A stretch of 14,791 nucleotides of DNA, from contig NW_003101674.1 of assembly GCF_000003855.2 (NCBI RefSeq), positions 1,383,432-1,398,222 of the forward strand. Reading direction: 5' to 3'. The notes beneath the pieces were generated by a model, which worked only from the letters and a program-made list of their open reading frames with translations, was not told where the DNA came from and ran no database searches. The translations under genes and the position numbers were made by a program. Position 1 is the stretch's first letter, and every line of letters starts with the position of its first letter. Below, in pieces: positions 1 to 8,862 of this stretch. This stretch comes from Blastomyces gilchristii SLH14081 (taxonomy: Eukaryota > Ascomycota > Eurotiomycetes > Onygenales > Ajellomycetaceae).

Positions 1-999
1 TAAGAAATCTCTGCACAGATAATTTCAACACTGATTAAATCAGATATAAATATATAAGTTCTGAAGAAATATCTAAATACTTCTGTATATTTTAACACTT
101 CTGATCTTACTTTCTATTCATTATAAAAATTAAACATGCTTGTAAGACTAAGTGTAGATGAAAATATTATTAGTTTATTAACTAATCAAGACTAATATAT
201 TAATGATTGATTAAAAGATTATATAAAATAGAAGTTTTATTCATGAATAAAGACATCTGAATCAGTGTTATATATATTTAATAATATTATTAGATATCTT
301 AAAATTCTGTTCAGAGACATTACTATATAACAGAAGATATTAGATTAATTACAGAGTACTTAACAGAAGAATACTTCTCTTATAACATTTATTTCTGACT
401 TTAACACTAAGATTCTAGAAGCAGATAATCAATTCTGAGAGAATTAAATGAAGATTAGTATACTTAAGAAAATACTAACTTTTAAACTTTTATAAGTTCT
501 TATAAGTATAGATAAAGACCAGACTTATGAAGACTTCTGTATATAACTTCAGATATTGAATCACTATCTTATCAAGCTTAAGAGTATACAGAATAATAGT
601 AAAAGATGATACACTTATACATCTGTATTAAAGAATAATGCAGATGTTATGAATTAAGTAGACTCAAATGTCTATATATAAGTAAGAGTCTCTGCTATCT
701 GAATAGACTTTTAAGTCTCTGAGATCACTTCTAAAGAAGCTGCTGATCAATATTAATAGAAGATATATATTAACTATAACTTATCAGAACACATTGCTTT
801 CAACTATTAATTAATTAATATATCTTCTTATTCTAAGAAAGAATCAGTGCCTGTTCACATTAATCACATTACATTAGAGAAAGATTCAGAAGATAACTAT
901 AAGAATACTTTAATAAAACAGAGAAAAGATTAGCTTCTATTCAAACTCATCAGCAGAAGCTTGAAAAGATCAGATAATAATGATTTAAGAAGAAAATAA
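1..999 (+). pseudogene. Degraded Gag of an LTR retrotransposon, left end outside window
   Basis: Gag is the capsid/nucleocapsid protein of LTR retrotransposons. Reading frame 1 can be followed through the whole stretch once stops at mutated Trp, Gln and Arg codons are ignored. A capsid-like part (about 360-560, with TYEDFC near 517-540) leads to a nucleocapsid zinc knuckle at 766-807. There the frame reads YINYNLSEHIAFNY, which has the CX2CX4HX4C spacing with the three Cys codons changed TGY to TAY; the His (790-792) is kept. A basic tail ends at a stop near 997. Internal stops include 754, 757, 808 and 931. No protease or polymerase follows; a probable LTR starts 55 bases downstream. Fungal Ty3/Gypsy Gags often carry a knuckle near the C-terminus, but Copia is not excluded. 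The start lies outside the window. Confidence 0.62.
766..807 (+). other. CCHC zinc knuckle of the plus-strand Gag, cysteines lost
   Basis: Fourteen codons fit CX2CX4HX4C exactly if Tyr at positions 1, 4 and 14 is read back to Cys by one G-to-A change each. His at position 9 is intact. Without its cysteines this motif could not bind zinc. The spacing is the main reason to call the frame Gag. Confidence 0.6.
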
Positions 1000-1053
1000 T
1001 AATGAATATAATTCTTATATCTACTGTGATAAATAATATGTATAATATGAAAG

Positions 1054-1259
1054 TGTAAGAATAAGTGCTTGCAGGCGATTATTCGGGTGTTTGCAGCTTG
1101 AAATGATATGTACTATTAACAACTAGAAGTATTCATGATAGAAAGATAAATGTAGAGATTAAATGTATAATAGTATTCAAGCGGAGTTATGAATAGTATT
1201 CATGAACTTCAGTCTATATAGTTGTGTGTAGTCAAGAGCTGCTAACTCTATTAATTACA
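1054..1259 (+). repeat. Probable 3' LTR of the Gag-only element
   Basis: The stretch begins TGTAAGAATAAG just after the Gag frame ends and after a short purine run (1047-1053), and can be closed at a CA (1258-1259). It keeps two G+C islands that the flanks lack: about 1064-1100 (GCAGGCG, TTCGGG) and about 1178-1190 (AAGCGGAG). A TATATAG box-like run is at about 1215-1221. An 11-bp direct repeat, AATAGTATTCA, lies at 1169-1179 and 1192-1202. The 5' partner LTR and the left target-site duplication are outside the window, so the 3' boundary is uncertain; it could extend to about 1270. No protein is evident. Confidence 0.45.
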
Positions 1260-2297
1260 TAAGAGATACAAATAGAGATAAAGAATCTGTGAGAAGTAAG
1301 ATTTCTTACATACTTTTCCCTCTCTAAGACTTTATCTGTGAAGTCTTTTACTGAGTGACTTCATAGAATCAGCTCAGCACTGCAGTGATACTCACTGAAA
1401 ATTCTTTATATCTATAAAAAAACCTTAGTGAGAAAAAATCTCTTATTACTATAAAGAGAAAAAAGTCTATCACTCAGTTTCTTATTCTATGAGATTCTTT
1501 ATAATTTACAGATTCTTCTCTGACTATCATATAGATTTATCTTACATCTTTTATACAGAAGAATTTCAGTTCACTCTCAATTATTTTCATGAGATTCTTG
1601 TATAATCATTACATAGATTTATCTCACAGATGAATCACTCTCTGTAAGATTATTCTCATTAAAGAGAAGTATTTATGAGTTAATCTTTTACTTATTCTTA
1701 TAAATCATTATTCTTTAACACTGTAGAATTGTGAGGAATTTTTCATTCTTTTATTAACTCTGTAGAATTATAGAATCAAGATATTCACAGTCTGCAATTA
1801 CTCTTTATAGTTATATAGAAAGATTCAGATCTGCAATTCATAATCACTCTTTATTTACTAAAGTGATCTAACTGTTCTATGAAATCACTCACAGTGTAAG
1901 TAAATCTCTTTAAAGTAGTATAAATATCTCAGATCTGTCTGTGAAATCTTATCTTTTTTTTCTTTTTCTGTAACAGCTCTTATCTTTATAAACTATGAGT
2001 ATTCTCATTCATCTGTGAAGTGTTTTCACTCAGATAATAGAGAGAGAGTGTTTCTAACAATGTCTGCATATTAATTCAAGAACTTCTCAAGAATAAAAAT
2101 TTTTTCAATTTTAATATCTTTATAAACAATGTCTGACTGCTGCTGAGCTTCTTATAAGCATCTTCACAACTTCTCTGATTACTTTTTATCAGCTAATGAA
2201 GCAGAGATATCACTGTTTATAACAGTATCTTCATTCTTCTCAGCTCTGTCACTGCACTCAATCTTCAGATCAGTAGTCAATCTCATATCTTCTTCAG
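1260..2297. other. Unassigned RIP-mutated flank
   Basis: About 1.04 kb with almost no CG, CC or GG. No family was recognised. One minus-strand frame reads as a helical, Lys/Glu-rich protein interrupted by stops, and it appears to continue across the chromovirus insertion into 10528-10715 when one ATCAG copy is removed. The stop density is not clearly below chance for such A+T-rich sequence, and the frame also runs into the probable LTR, so it is not called a gene. A small inverted repeat (GTAAGA/TCTTAC) lies at about 1296-1309. Confidence 0.4.
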
Positions 2298-2302
2298 ATC
2301 AG
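2298..2302. repeat. Left target-site duplication of the chromovirus (ATCAG)
   Basis: ATCAG directly precedes the LTR at 2303 and is repeated directly after the other LTR at 10523-10527. Five base pairs is the usual duplication for Ty3/Gypsy integrases, and the match fixes both outer ends of the element. Confidence 0.9.
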
Positions 2303-2451
2303 TGTAATGTGACGGAACTGAAGTGATGACTAGTCAGCGGCATTACATAGAGATAGTTGTTTAAGAAGTCATATAAGTGAGCTTGATTATCTTGCTTGAA
2401 TGGCGAGCTTGTATGCTACAGAGTTATTACAAGAATATCACAGATATAATA

Positions 2452-2465
2452 CTTAGTATACTAAG
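2452..2465. repeat. Perfect 14-bp palindrome in the LTR
   Basis: CTTAGTATACTAAG equals its own reverse complement. It is identical in the other LTR at 10139-10152 although surrounding bases differ. Its role is unknown; it could be a regulatory protein site in the LTR. Confidence 0.6.
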
Positions 2466-2525
2466 AAGATTGTATAAGAAACACAGTAACTTACATATAT
2501 ATTTCAGTAGAAGAAAAATGAATCA

Positions 2526-2549
2526 CTGACTTCTTTAATATGAAGTCAG
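2526..2549. repeat. LTR inverted repeat (8-bp arms)
   Basis: CTGACTTC (2526-2533) and GAAGTCAG (2542-2549) are perfect complements around an 8-base spacer. In the other LTR, at about 10213-10236, one arm base is C-to-T mutated, so the pairing weakens to G:T. This could be a hairpin in the R/U5 transcript or only a protein site. Confidence 0.5.
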
Positions 2550-2839
2550 TATCTAACTATTCTATATAGATAATGAACAGATACTCTTCTCTCATTCTAC
2601 AAGTGAGAATAGTCAGAGCAATATCTCAGCAGTGTCTCACTATTAAGAAAGAGTAATCTGCTGACCTTATATAGAAGTGAGATTCTTATATTCATTAATC
2701 AAATCTTTCTATAATATATTTAAATGATGTCATAGAGTGATTGAAAACTGATTCAGACAGAATGAAATCATTCATATAAAAGTAATAAGCTGTGTGAAAC
2801 TGCAGCAGAGTCTTGATACAACTGAGAGTATAACAATAA

Positions 2840-2849
2840 TCTTTTCTTT
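2840..2849 (-). other. Polypurine-tract-like sequence
   Basis: The complement reads AAAGAAAAGA four bases from the 3' LTR boundary. In LTR retrotransposons a purine run here primes plus-strand DNA synthesis. It agrees with the minus-strand orientation; since RIP also enriches A/G runs, it is not decisive by itself. Confidence 0.45.
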
Positions 2850-3310
2850 AAGAATATAGTCTCAATACTCTCAAGATTATCAGATTAAGAGTTATCTTTA
2901 TTATATAACAACAGTTGTCAACTGATTGACAGCATATATACTGCATATAATATAAAGAAATAGATGAGTTTTTCTACTGACTGTATAGATCTTTCTTTTT
3001 TCATCTTCATTTAAATTAAACATGTGATAAGTGAGTTCCTTATATATCAATTTGAAATGTGAAAAATATAGTTAATAAGTGACTTATAGATCTCTCATTA
3101 TATTTCATTCTATATATGAAATTCTCTATAAAAGTGATGTGTTTTAAAAACAAAGTTAATAGTAGTGATAGAATTTTTTGAAAAGATCTCTCTCTTCTAT
3201 AACATATTTTTCTTCTCCTCTCTCTCAATTATAATAGTGAGTGTATGAGAGTATCATTCTTGAAGAATAATAAAGAGCTTATTCTGATATTTTCTAGTAA
3301 GTAAATGTCT

Positions 3311-3784
3311 TTATGATGCAGCTGCAGTCTCTGTGACTGTCAAGAAAGCTCAGTTAAAGGCAGAGACAGTGATGTTAACAGATCACAGAAGTACTACTCT
3401 CATTATCACATCTTCTTCTTCTTCTTCTTCTACTTCTCTTACAGCTGCAGCAGTAGTTACTATATCTTACAGTAAGATATTATTTCTTCTACTGATAAGT
3501 TCATCTATATTCAGTTCTTTCTCTGTCTCTCTTATCACTGTTGCAATGTCATCTCTCTTCTCAGTTAACACAGTGATGTATGACTCTGTGTGATCATTCA
3601 GAGAGAAATCTGAAAAGAGCTTGATTCTGAGAACAGTGACTCTGAGAAGCTCAATTCATAGTTCTTCTCTCATGACATGTCTGAGCCCTGCTCGGAATAC
3701 TGCTGAGTTAAGTTCACAGAGTTCTGCAGTTTCTTTGTCTTCTCTCTGTGAGAAGGCTTCAGTACAGTCTCTGATCAGTATCAT
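3311..3784 (-). pseudogene. Possible extra ORF downstream of pol, unidentified
   Basis: From an ATG at 3784-3782 (minus strand) a frame of about 158 codons runs to TAA at 3313-3311 with four internal stops, each explainable as TGG or CAA/CAG mutated. It is rich in Glu, Arg and Leu and looks alpha-helical (for example TVIRETEKELNIDEL), with a short Glu run where the DNA is (TCT)7 on the plus strand at 3411-3431. No zinc, nuclease or membrane motif is seen. The plus-strand Ser-rich frames opposite are best explained as its antisense. It may be an accessory protein or a Gag-like remnant; no function is assigned. Retained GCC and TCGG sites near 3682-3695 make this patch less mutated than its surroundings. 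Confidence 0.3.
3411..3431. repeat. (TCT)7 microsatellite
   Basis: Seven perfect TCT units, read on the minus strand as a short glutamate run of the possible extra ORF. Such a tract could arise by slippage or be a coding acidic run. Confidence 0.85.
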
Positions 3785-4689
3785 TACTTATCTGCACTAT
3801 ACTAAGCAGCTGAAGAAGAGAGAAATCTTGTATATTTATCTCTTATCTCACTCTTATTATTTTCATTGCATCTGTAATAATAACTTCTATCTCTCTGTAA
3901 GTATTATCTACTCTACAAGAAGGTGTCATATCAGCCCTGATAAGAAGCTCAGATGCTTAAGCAGTACAGAGTGAGAATCTCAGAGCTTTAAGTATTAACA
4001 GATTCTATCAAGACTGAGAAGGTCTCTCTTACTCATCTGTAAAAGAAGATGAAAGTATGAGTCTCTAAGATGAAAAAACACCTCAGAATAACTGATCTTA
4101 AGAAGAGATCAGCTGATATCACTGTTGAAAGTACTGTGAAAATTAATCACTGATTGAAGAGAATCTCACTTCAGTTAAAACAGATAACTGAGATACTTTA
4201 TAAGTTAATAAGTTGATAATTTCAGTATCTCTTATACTCTTCTACAGCATGTATACTCTTCTATAGCATACTTCTTTATAATGCTGCAGTGCTAACTTCT
4301 CAGCAGATAAAGATATCAGTACTGAAGACTTTAACAGTGAAGAATAAGTTTGATAAGAGTGTGATTATTAATAAGTAGACTCTGAAGTTCTCTCTTTTTA
4401 CTTTTTCAGTGAGCTGTGATCTCATTAGAATAGCAGCAGTCTGTAAGTTGATAATATTAATCTTTTTATTGATTTCAAATATTTCTCTTCTCTAATCACT
4501 TCAGAAATTTTACACTTGTATAGTCTCATTAAACTTCTAAAAAATTCTTTGAGAGAAAATAGAAGAAGAGTGCTACAGAGCTCATAAGATATCAGCTTAT
4601 CACTGTGAGATTATCTCTAAAAAAACTCTTTGAGAAAAAATGAGAAGTCGTAAGCAGTATTTCTTGCTTAATATCTCTGATATATAACA

Positions 4690-4885
4690 GAGCAGTCTCT
4701 ACTAACTGTCTTATAACTTACAATCTCTTTCTCAGCATTTTTCAAATACTTAAGTAATTCTTATAAATTCTCTGATGATAAATAATCTTCTTATTTAATA
4801 AGATATTGAAGCTTATTATAATATATTCACTTATTCAATATTTTCTTCACAAGATATTCAGTATCACTCTCAATCTTAATATCAT
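4690..4885 (-). pseudogene. Chromodomain at the integrase C-terminus
   Basis: The frame reads DTEYLVKKILNK, a stop, then IYYNKLQYLI, matching the chromodomain pattern (E)YxVExIL...R...YLVKWxGY, followed by a helix-like stretch near 4690-4760. Chromodomains on chromovirus integrases bind methylated histone H3 and steer integration to heterochromatin (established for the family). The WKGY part is mutated. Its presence identifies the element as a chromovirus. Confidence 0.75.
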
Positions 4886-4904
4886 TCAGTCAAGGTGACT
4901 CTGC

Positions 4905-5160
4905 TCTGAGATGTTACTTATAGAGCTTTAAATAGAAAATGTGAAAAATAGAATGAATTGATTTTAATTCTGTGAATAATTTCAACTTATATATCTGCTT
5001 ACTCACTACTCTTATTACTGAAAAAGATTCTAGTCACTGCTCACTGAGCTTCTTATACAGTCTCATTATCTTGATATTCTTTGCTGAAAATAGTACTTAA
5101 TTCTCTATCAAGAACTTCATTGAAAGATATTTTCAATTATAGTATTTTATCTATTACTTC
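4905..5160 (-). pseudogene. Integrase GPY/F module
   Basis: Downstream of the integrase core the frame reads FSAKNIKIMRLYKKLS and later IHSIFHIFYLKLYK, matching the VLLSxKNI..RPxKKL and IHPVFHVSxLKPY signatures that flank the GPY/F module. This module aids integrase multimerisation and DNA binding. It joins the core (HEKIVKSI linker helix at about 5160-5200) to the chromodomain. The Pro and Gly landmarks have been lost by mutation. Confidence 0.75.
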
Positions 5161-5299
5161 TAAGCACAGTGAATGCTTTTCACTATCTTCTCATGAATTT
5201 TATTTAAAAGTTTTAATCTTACTTTTACTTCTAGTACTGAGAAGTACTCTGTTCTCTGTATCTGTTCAATATTCTGACTGTCTATTCTCTTTTTTGAAA

Positions 5300-5999
5300 T
5301 GATATCTGTGATGTCACTGAGTAATGAAGAAATATATTCATAATAAGTATAGAAAGAAGATATTTTTAAAATTACATTCATTACATTATTATATATGAAT
5401 TCAGTGATTAGAAGATATTTAAGTTAATTATTCTAATAATATGAATAGAATGCTCAAAGATGCTATTCTAGTATCTGATTCTGATATTTAGTCTGATCAT
5501 CTATCTGCAGATGAAATGCAGTACTGAGAAGATATCTTATTATAAGATAATAGTAAAAAGCTGATCAGTATTTATTGATGAAGAGGAATTCTTAATCTAT
5601 TATCAATGATTTTGAAGCTCTGTGATCATGAATGATAATATCTAAAAATAGATCAGTTAATTCAGAGGCTTTAATCTTTTTATAAGTAGAGATATATTTA
5701 ATTATTTTTATAAAATAATTAATAATAATTAAAATTAAGTCATATTCTTTCACTCTTATCAACTTCAGCAGATCAACTATGAAATTCATTGATAGATTTT
5801 ATTATAAGCTCTTTAAAACAGACAGTGATATCAAGTCACTGTATTACTTATACTGTGAAATCTTTATTTTTTGATAGATATTATAAGTCTTAATATACTC
5901 TTTAACATCTGTTCAGAGCTTGTTTCAAATATATTTATATTTTAGAAGCTTCTCAGTCTTCTCTAACTTAAAGTGCTCTGTATAAGAATTATTATAATG
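5300..5999 (-). pseudogene. int: Integrase: HHCC zinc domain and DDE core
   Basis: Integrase inserts the cDNA into the genome. The N-terminal zinc domain reads RIHYNNSYTEHF, then KTYNIYQ; both histidines remain (first at 5997-5999), but both cysteines are now Tyr (5883-5885 and 5874-5876). The core starts MNFIVDLLK, where the family has MDFI, so the first catalytic Asp is Asn. It continues through DLFLDIIIHDH to SLIID, which keeps the second Asp. The family's FHPQTDGQTERQNQ block reads FHLQIDDQTKYQNQ at about 5480-5525, and EFIYNN follows. The longest open piece is 5592-5789. Loss of zinc ligands and the Asp means no activity. Confidence 0.88.
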
Positions 6000-6599
6000 A
6001 ATTCTTAATAACTTCTGACACACTGCTCTGCTATGAGAGACAAAGACTGAATTATTCAGTAGTAGAAGTTTATATTCTTCTAGTTATCAGTGACTTGATT
6101 TCTTAGCAGCACTGTCTCACTCAGAGTCTATCTCTTTCAAGTTTAAACTGAATTCTTTCTTCTTCAACTTCTGAATTTAAACTGTAGTAGAGATATCTCT
6201 CTTCTATAACTTATTAATGAATTTTAAAAGTAGTCAGATTGAAAGATTATAGACTATTTCATTCTTTATTAATTCAATGATTGTAAGATATAATATAAGA
6301 AGCTCATGATCTTCAATGTCAGTTCTCTGCAGAGACTTGAGTTTTCTTTCATCTTCTATACTGAGTCATACAGCTGTCTTATCAGTGTCATTTCTGAGCT
6401 TCAGAGAATCTTAACTCTCTGCAGTCAGCTTCTTCTGTAGTAATAACAGAGATTCTTTTATAGAATTCTTCTCTGCATCAATGATATTATAATAAGGCTG
6501 TCTAGACAGTGTGTTAATAAGATTAAGCTGACTTGAACAGTATCAGATATAGAAATCATACTCTGAAAGCAGCTTCACTTCTCTAGCTTAATATTTTAT

Positions 6600-7180
6600 C
6601 AAGCTCTTTGTTATTAAGAAGTAATGCAGATTTGTATAATTAATGAGAACTTGCACTAAGTACTTACTACTCTGAAGATAATATCACTAGATCTTAAAGA
6701 ATTTGATAATTACTAATATCTCTTAATCATGAGTATCATATCTTCTCTGTGTGAGTGATAACTTCTTGAAGAAGAAGATTACTGATCTTCATTCATAATA
6801 TCTTACAGACTTTATAAAAAAGTCTTCTCTTACAGATATTTCATTGTCTATATTCTCAGAGATAATTATTCTCTAATTCTTTCAACATTGAAAGATCTTC
6901 AGTGTTAACTGTGAAAAGATTTCACAGATTTCATTTCTGAATATATCAGTCTCACACTGACTGAGTAAGTTGAGATTAAAGTGATTCAGTATTATAACAT
7001 CTATAAAAGCTTGTTTCAATTATACAAATATCTGTACAGTATTTTGAGTGAGAGTAAATAGTTCTATTTTTCTATCTTTTATACTTCTCTTTAACAGATC
7101 TGTAAGAGCAGCAGTAATCTGTAAATATGTATAGATGAATTGTCTGTAGAAATTTACAAATTCTAGAAATATCTGCATCT
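6600..7180 (-). pseudogene. RNase H domain with tether
   Basis: After the polymerase the frame reads FLEFVNFYRQFI at about 7137-7172, the conserved GFANFYRxFI start of the Ty3/Gypsy connection region. It then reads FVXLKQAFID and, further on, NLLSQCETDIF, matching the LKxAFxxAPIL...VETDAS segment; the Asp of TDAS is kept while Ala-Ser is changed. RNase H removes RNA from the RNA:DNA hybrid. The C-terminal limit (about 6600) is approximate; the stretch down to 6000 was not resolved further. Confidence 0.78.
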
Positions 7181-7379
7181 TATAATATATCTACAGCACT
7201 GGTCAGTTCTTAATAATGAAGACCTGGCTTCTGTTCATTGAAATGCTGTTCATCTCAATAATATAATCTAAGAAATCAATCTTCTGTATGTAGAATGAGC
7301 ATTTTTCAGTATTTATATAGAGTTGATACTGTCTCAAGTAACTCAACACTTCTTAAACATGTGTATCATATTCTTTCTC

Positions 7380-7765
7380 TGTTTTTGAGAAGATTAGAAT
7401 ATTGTTCAGATATACTATGCAGAAGATATCAACAAGACTCTGCAGTGTCTTATTTATATAGGTCTGAAAGATAACTGAAGTATTACAAAGATTAAAAGAT
7501 AAAACAAGATATTTAAAATTACTGTACTTAATATAAAAAGCTGTTTTCTAAATATTATCTTTATTAACTCTGATTCTATGATAGATATTCTGTATATCAA
7601 TCTTTGTGAATATCTTTACTTAAGATAATCAATCAATCATCTCATTAATTAATGATAATGAATAGTAATTCTTAACTATTATCTTATTAAGATCTCTGTA
7701 GTCCATGCATAGGCATAGCCTACTGTCTTTCTTAGATATAAAGAGTATAGACATCTCTGCTGAAC
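7380..7765 (-). pseudogene. Reverse transcriptase core
   Basis: The frame reads LFISKKDSRLCLCMDYRDLN (DYRDLN at 7686-7703), matching the FVKKKDGSLRxCVDYRxLN block. It continues YYSLSLINEMID (family YPLPLI) and FTKIDIQNIYHR, which keeps the first catalytic Asp. The YxDD active site reads YLNNILIFS at 7386-7412, both Asp having become Asn at 7401-7406. Stops interrupt the frame between motifs. The domain start (thumb/fingers linker from protease, about 7770-8130) is present but too mutated to mark exactly. Confidence 0.92.
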
Positions 7766-8159
7766 TCTTTGATAAATATATTCAGTTCTTTAATTATACT
7801 TCTTCAAGATATTTATACAGAATATTCAATTTCTTTATAGATAAGTTATAAAGAGACTTATACAGTGCTGTTACACTGTCTTTAAGATAAATCTTATATT
7901 ATATCTTAATGTCAGAAAACTTCACTGCTTCTCTTTTCAAAAAGACATTCTTATAATCTGTAAAGAGATATTATATATATCTGTCTTCAATGATAAATAC
8001 TGCTGCTAATCTTACAGTGAGAGTGATGACTTTTTCATCTATTCTCAAGTCTCAGTCATCTACTATACAGTATATCAACTCTATCTTTTTCTCAAGATTC
8101 TTCTGATGAAACTCTTTAGATTTCTCTATTACTATCTCTTCATCAGTGAGATGATATTA

Positions 8160-8480
8160 TTATATCTAAGTGACTCAGTCAATGAGAGAATTGTTTTCTC
8201 TCAATTACAGAAGATCTAGAATGATGTTCTTATCTATAATATTAACTGTATGAAGAAGTAAATTACTCTTCTTAAAGATTTCTTCTGAGTCTGTGATCAC
8301 ATACTTCACTTGAATTATGTTAAAATGATGATATTTTATTTCATTGATAAATTTTATATAATCTGACAGATCTATCTTCTTTCAACTCTTTATTAAAGAA
8401 AAGAAATAAAATATGAAGTTAGTATTCATTCTGAAGTCAAGTAGACATCTCATTAATATCTTCTTATTCAGAGTATACAT
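8160..8480 (-). pseudogene. Retropepsin-like aspartic protease
   Basis: The frame reads CLLDFRMNTNFI, where retropepsins have LLDSGAxxNFI: the catalytic Asp remains (8436-8438) but Ser-Gly is Phe-Arg (8430-8435), each by one transition. Further on DKNIILDLL, a stop, then LRENNSLID matches the (D)IILGLPWLRENNPLIDW block. The protease cuts Gag-Pol into its parts. It follows the Gag zinc knuckle, but the SINE now lies between them. Confidence 0.82.
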
Positions 8481-8543
8481 TGTGATTATAATATAAACTT
8501 GAAGATATAAGAATTATTAATTCTTTATTTCTTTCTCTTCTTT

Positions 8544-8557
8544 ATCTTCTACAGATA
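8544..8557. repeat. Left target-site duplication of the SINE
   Basis: ATCTTCTACAGATA, repeated exactly at 8931-8944. Fourteen identical bases flanking a tailed element show target-primed insertion by LINE machinery. The duplicated sequence belongs to the mutated chromovirus. Confidence 0.92.
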
Positions 8558-8565
8558 TGCCCCGG

Positions 8566-8583
8566 TGGCCGAATGTTAATGCG
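8566..8583 (+). promoter_or_regulatory. Polymerase III A box (degenerate)
   Basis: TGGCCGAATGTTAATGCG matches the TGGCCGAGTGGTTAAGGCG arrangement of Ser/Leu tRNA D arms with a few changes. It is paired with the B box about 60 bases downstream, a normal distance for a long-arm tRNA. Confidence 0.65.
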
Positions 8584-8624
8584 GCCACCTGGTAGCGCCT
8601 TGGCGTGGGAAATCAAGACGCGTG

Positions 8625-8635
8625 GGTTCGAAACC
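8625..8635 (+). promoter_or_regulatory. Polymerase III B box
   Basis: GGTTCGAAACC is a perfect match to the B-box consensus GGTTCGANNCC, which TFIIIC binds. Confidence 0.9.
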
Positions 8636-8862
8636 CGCAGGGGATACATTAAATCCGGAACTCAAGCACCTCAGGTTTCTAATAAATACAGAGGTGTACA
8701 AATCACTTCAATGAATTGCTCTATGTTCCTGGGCTGAGAAGTTATTATCATATGTATCTAATTGTCACTTCTTTGTATTTTTCTATGTTCTTGTTATCTT
8801 GGCGTGGTCTCAACACCTGTATTTCCTTCTGTATAATCAACACTTGACCTGTATTTAACATC

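Larger units (their letters stand above)
2303..2835 (-). repeat. 3' LTR of the chromovirus
   Basis: Same length (533 bp) as 9990-10522 and alignable end to end without a net gap. On the plus strand it starts TGTAATGTGACGG and ends TATAACA, where the other copy has TATAATATAATAA and CGTGACA; these pairs differ only by C-to-T or G-to-A changes. The outer end (about 2303-2345) keeps CGG sites while the inner end is fully mutated. It contains a 14-bp palindrome at 2452-2465 and an inverted repeat at 2526-2549. Confidence 0.92.
2850..4689 (-). other. Unassigned 3' region of the chromovirus
   Basis: About 1.8 kb lies between the chromodomain and the 3' LTR, long for a 3' untranslated region. No conserved retrotransposon domain was recognised. 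Part of it (3311-3784) has a minus-strand frame with few stops, listed separately. Another minus-strand stretch at about 4320-4440 also reads open (contains MRSQLTEKVKREN). It could be an extra ORF after pol, captured sequence, or a further nested insertion; the boundaries of any such piece were not found. Two imperfect copies of an AAA(A)CTCTTTGAGA-like motif lie near 4540 and 4620. Confidence 0.4.
4690..8480 (-). pseudogene. pol: Chromovirus pol polyprotein, degraded
   Basis: Pol normally supplies protease, reverse transcriptase, RNase H and integrase, cut from one polyprotein. All four can be followed here from high to low coordinates, ending in a GPY/F module and chromodomain, over about 1.26 kb of codons. 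The frame is broken by many stops, mostly at expected Trp or Gln/Arg positions (for example in the protease segment LDLL*LRENN, where family members have Trp before LRENN). Missense changes at conserved residues are all of the G-to-A or C-to-T type. Gag lies upstream, now separated by the SINE. Individual domains are listed below. Confidence 0.88.
8558..8646 (+). ncRNA. tRNA-related head of the SINE
   Basis: The order GCC-D-loop-GGC, long middle part and T-arm (GTGGG TTCGAAA CCCGC) resembles a tRNA with a long variable arm (Ser or Leu type). The T stem pairs fully with one G:T. The acceptor stem does not close: only a CCCC/GGGG core can pair, so this is a tRNA-derived promoter region and not a functional tRNA gene. 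No anticodon is assigned. Confidence 0.75.

Noticed and set aside
1260..2297. Degraded protein-coding gene on the minus strand
   Set aside because: The frame looks plausible but stops are about as frequent as expected from composition and it runs on into the probable LTR, so it is kept only as a weak finding.
3040..3228. Minus-strand 62-codon frame, Arg/Lys-rich start
   Set aside because: Composition follows AGAGAG runs in mutated DNA next to the 3' LTR; no motif, no neighbours supporting it.
3333..3974. Two plus-strand frames of 86 and 117 codons, Ser-rich
   Set aside because: They are opposite a better minus-strand frame, owe their Ser runs to (TCT)n and TCT-rich DNA, and resemble no family; antisense shadows are the simpler reading.
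4538..4700. Tandem duplication around the CTTTGAGA motif
   Set aside because: Similarity covers only about 25 bases and does not extend to a full repeat unit.
5081..5302. Plus-strand 73-codon frame
   Set aside because: It is antisense to the integrase C-terminal region, where the minus strand has clear family landmarks.
8558..8646. Functional tRNA gene (Ser or Leu type)
   Set aside because: The B box and T arm are good, but the acceptor stem does not pair, and the sequence continues into a tailed element with target-site duplications; it is a SINE head.
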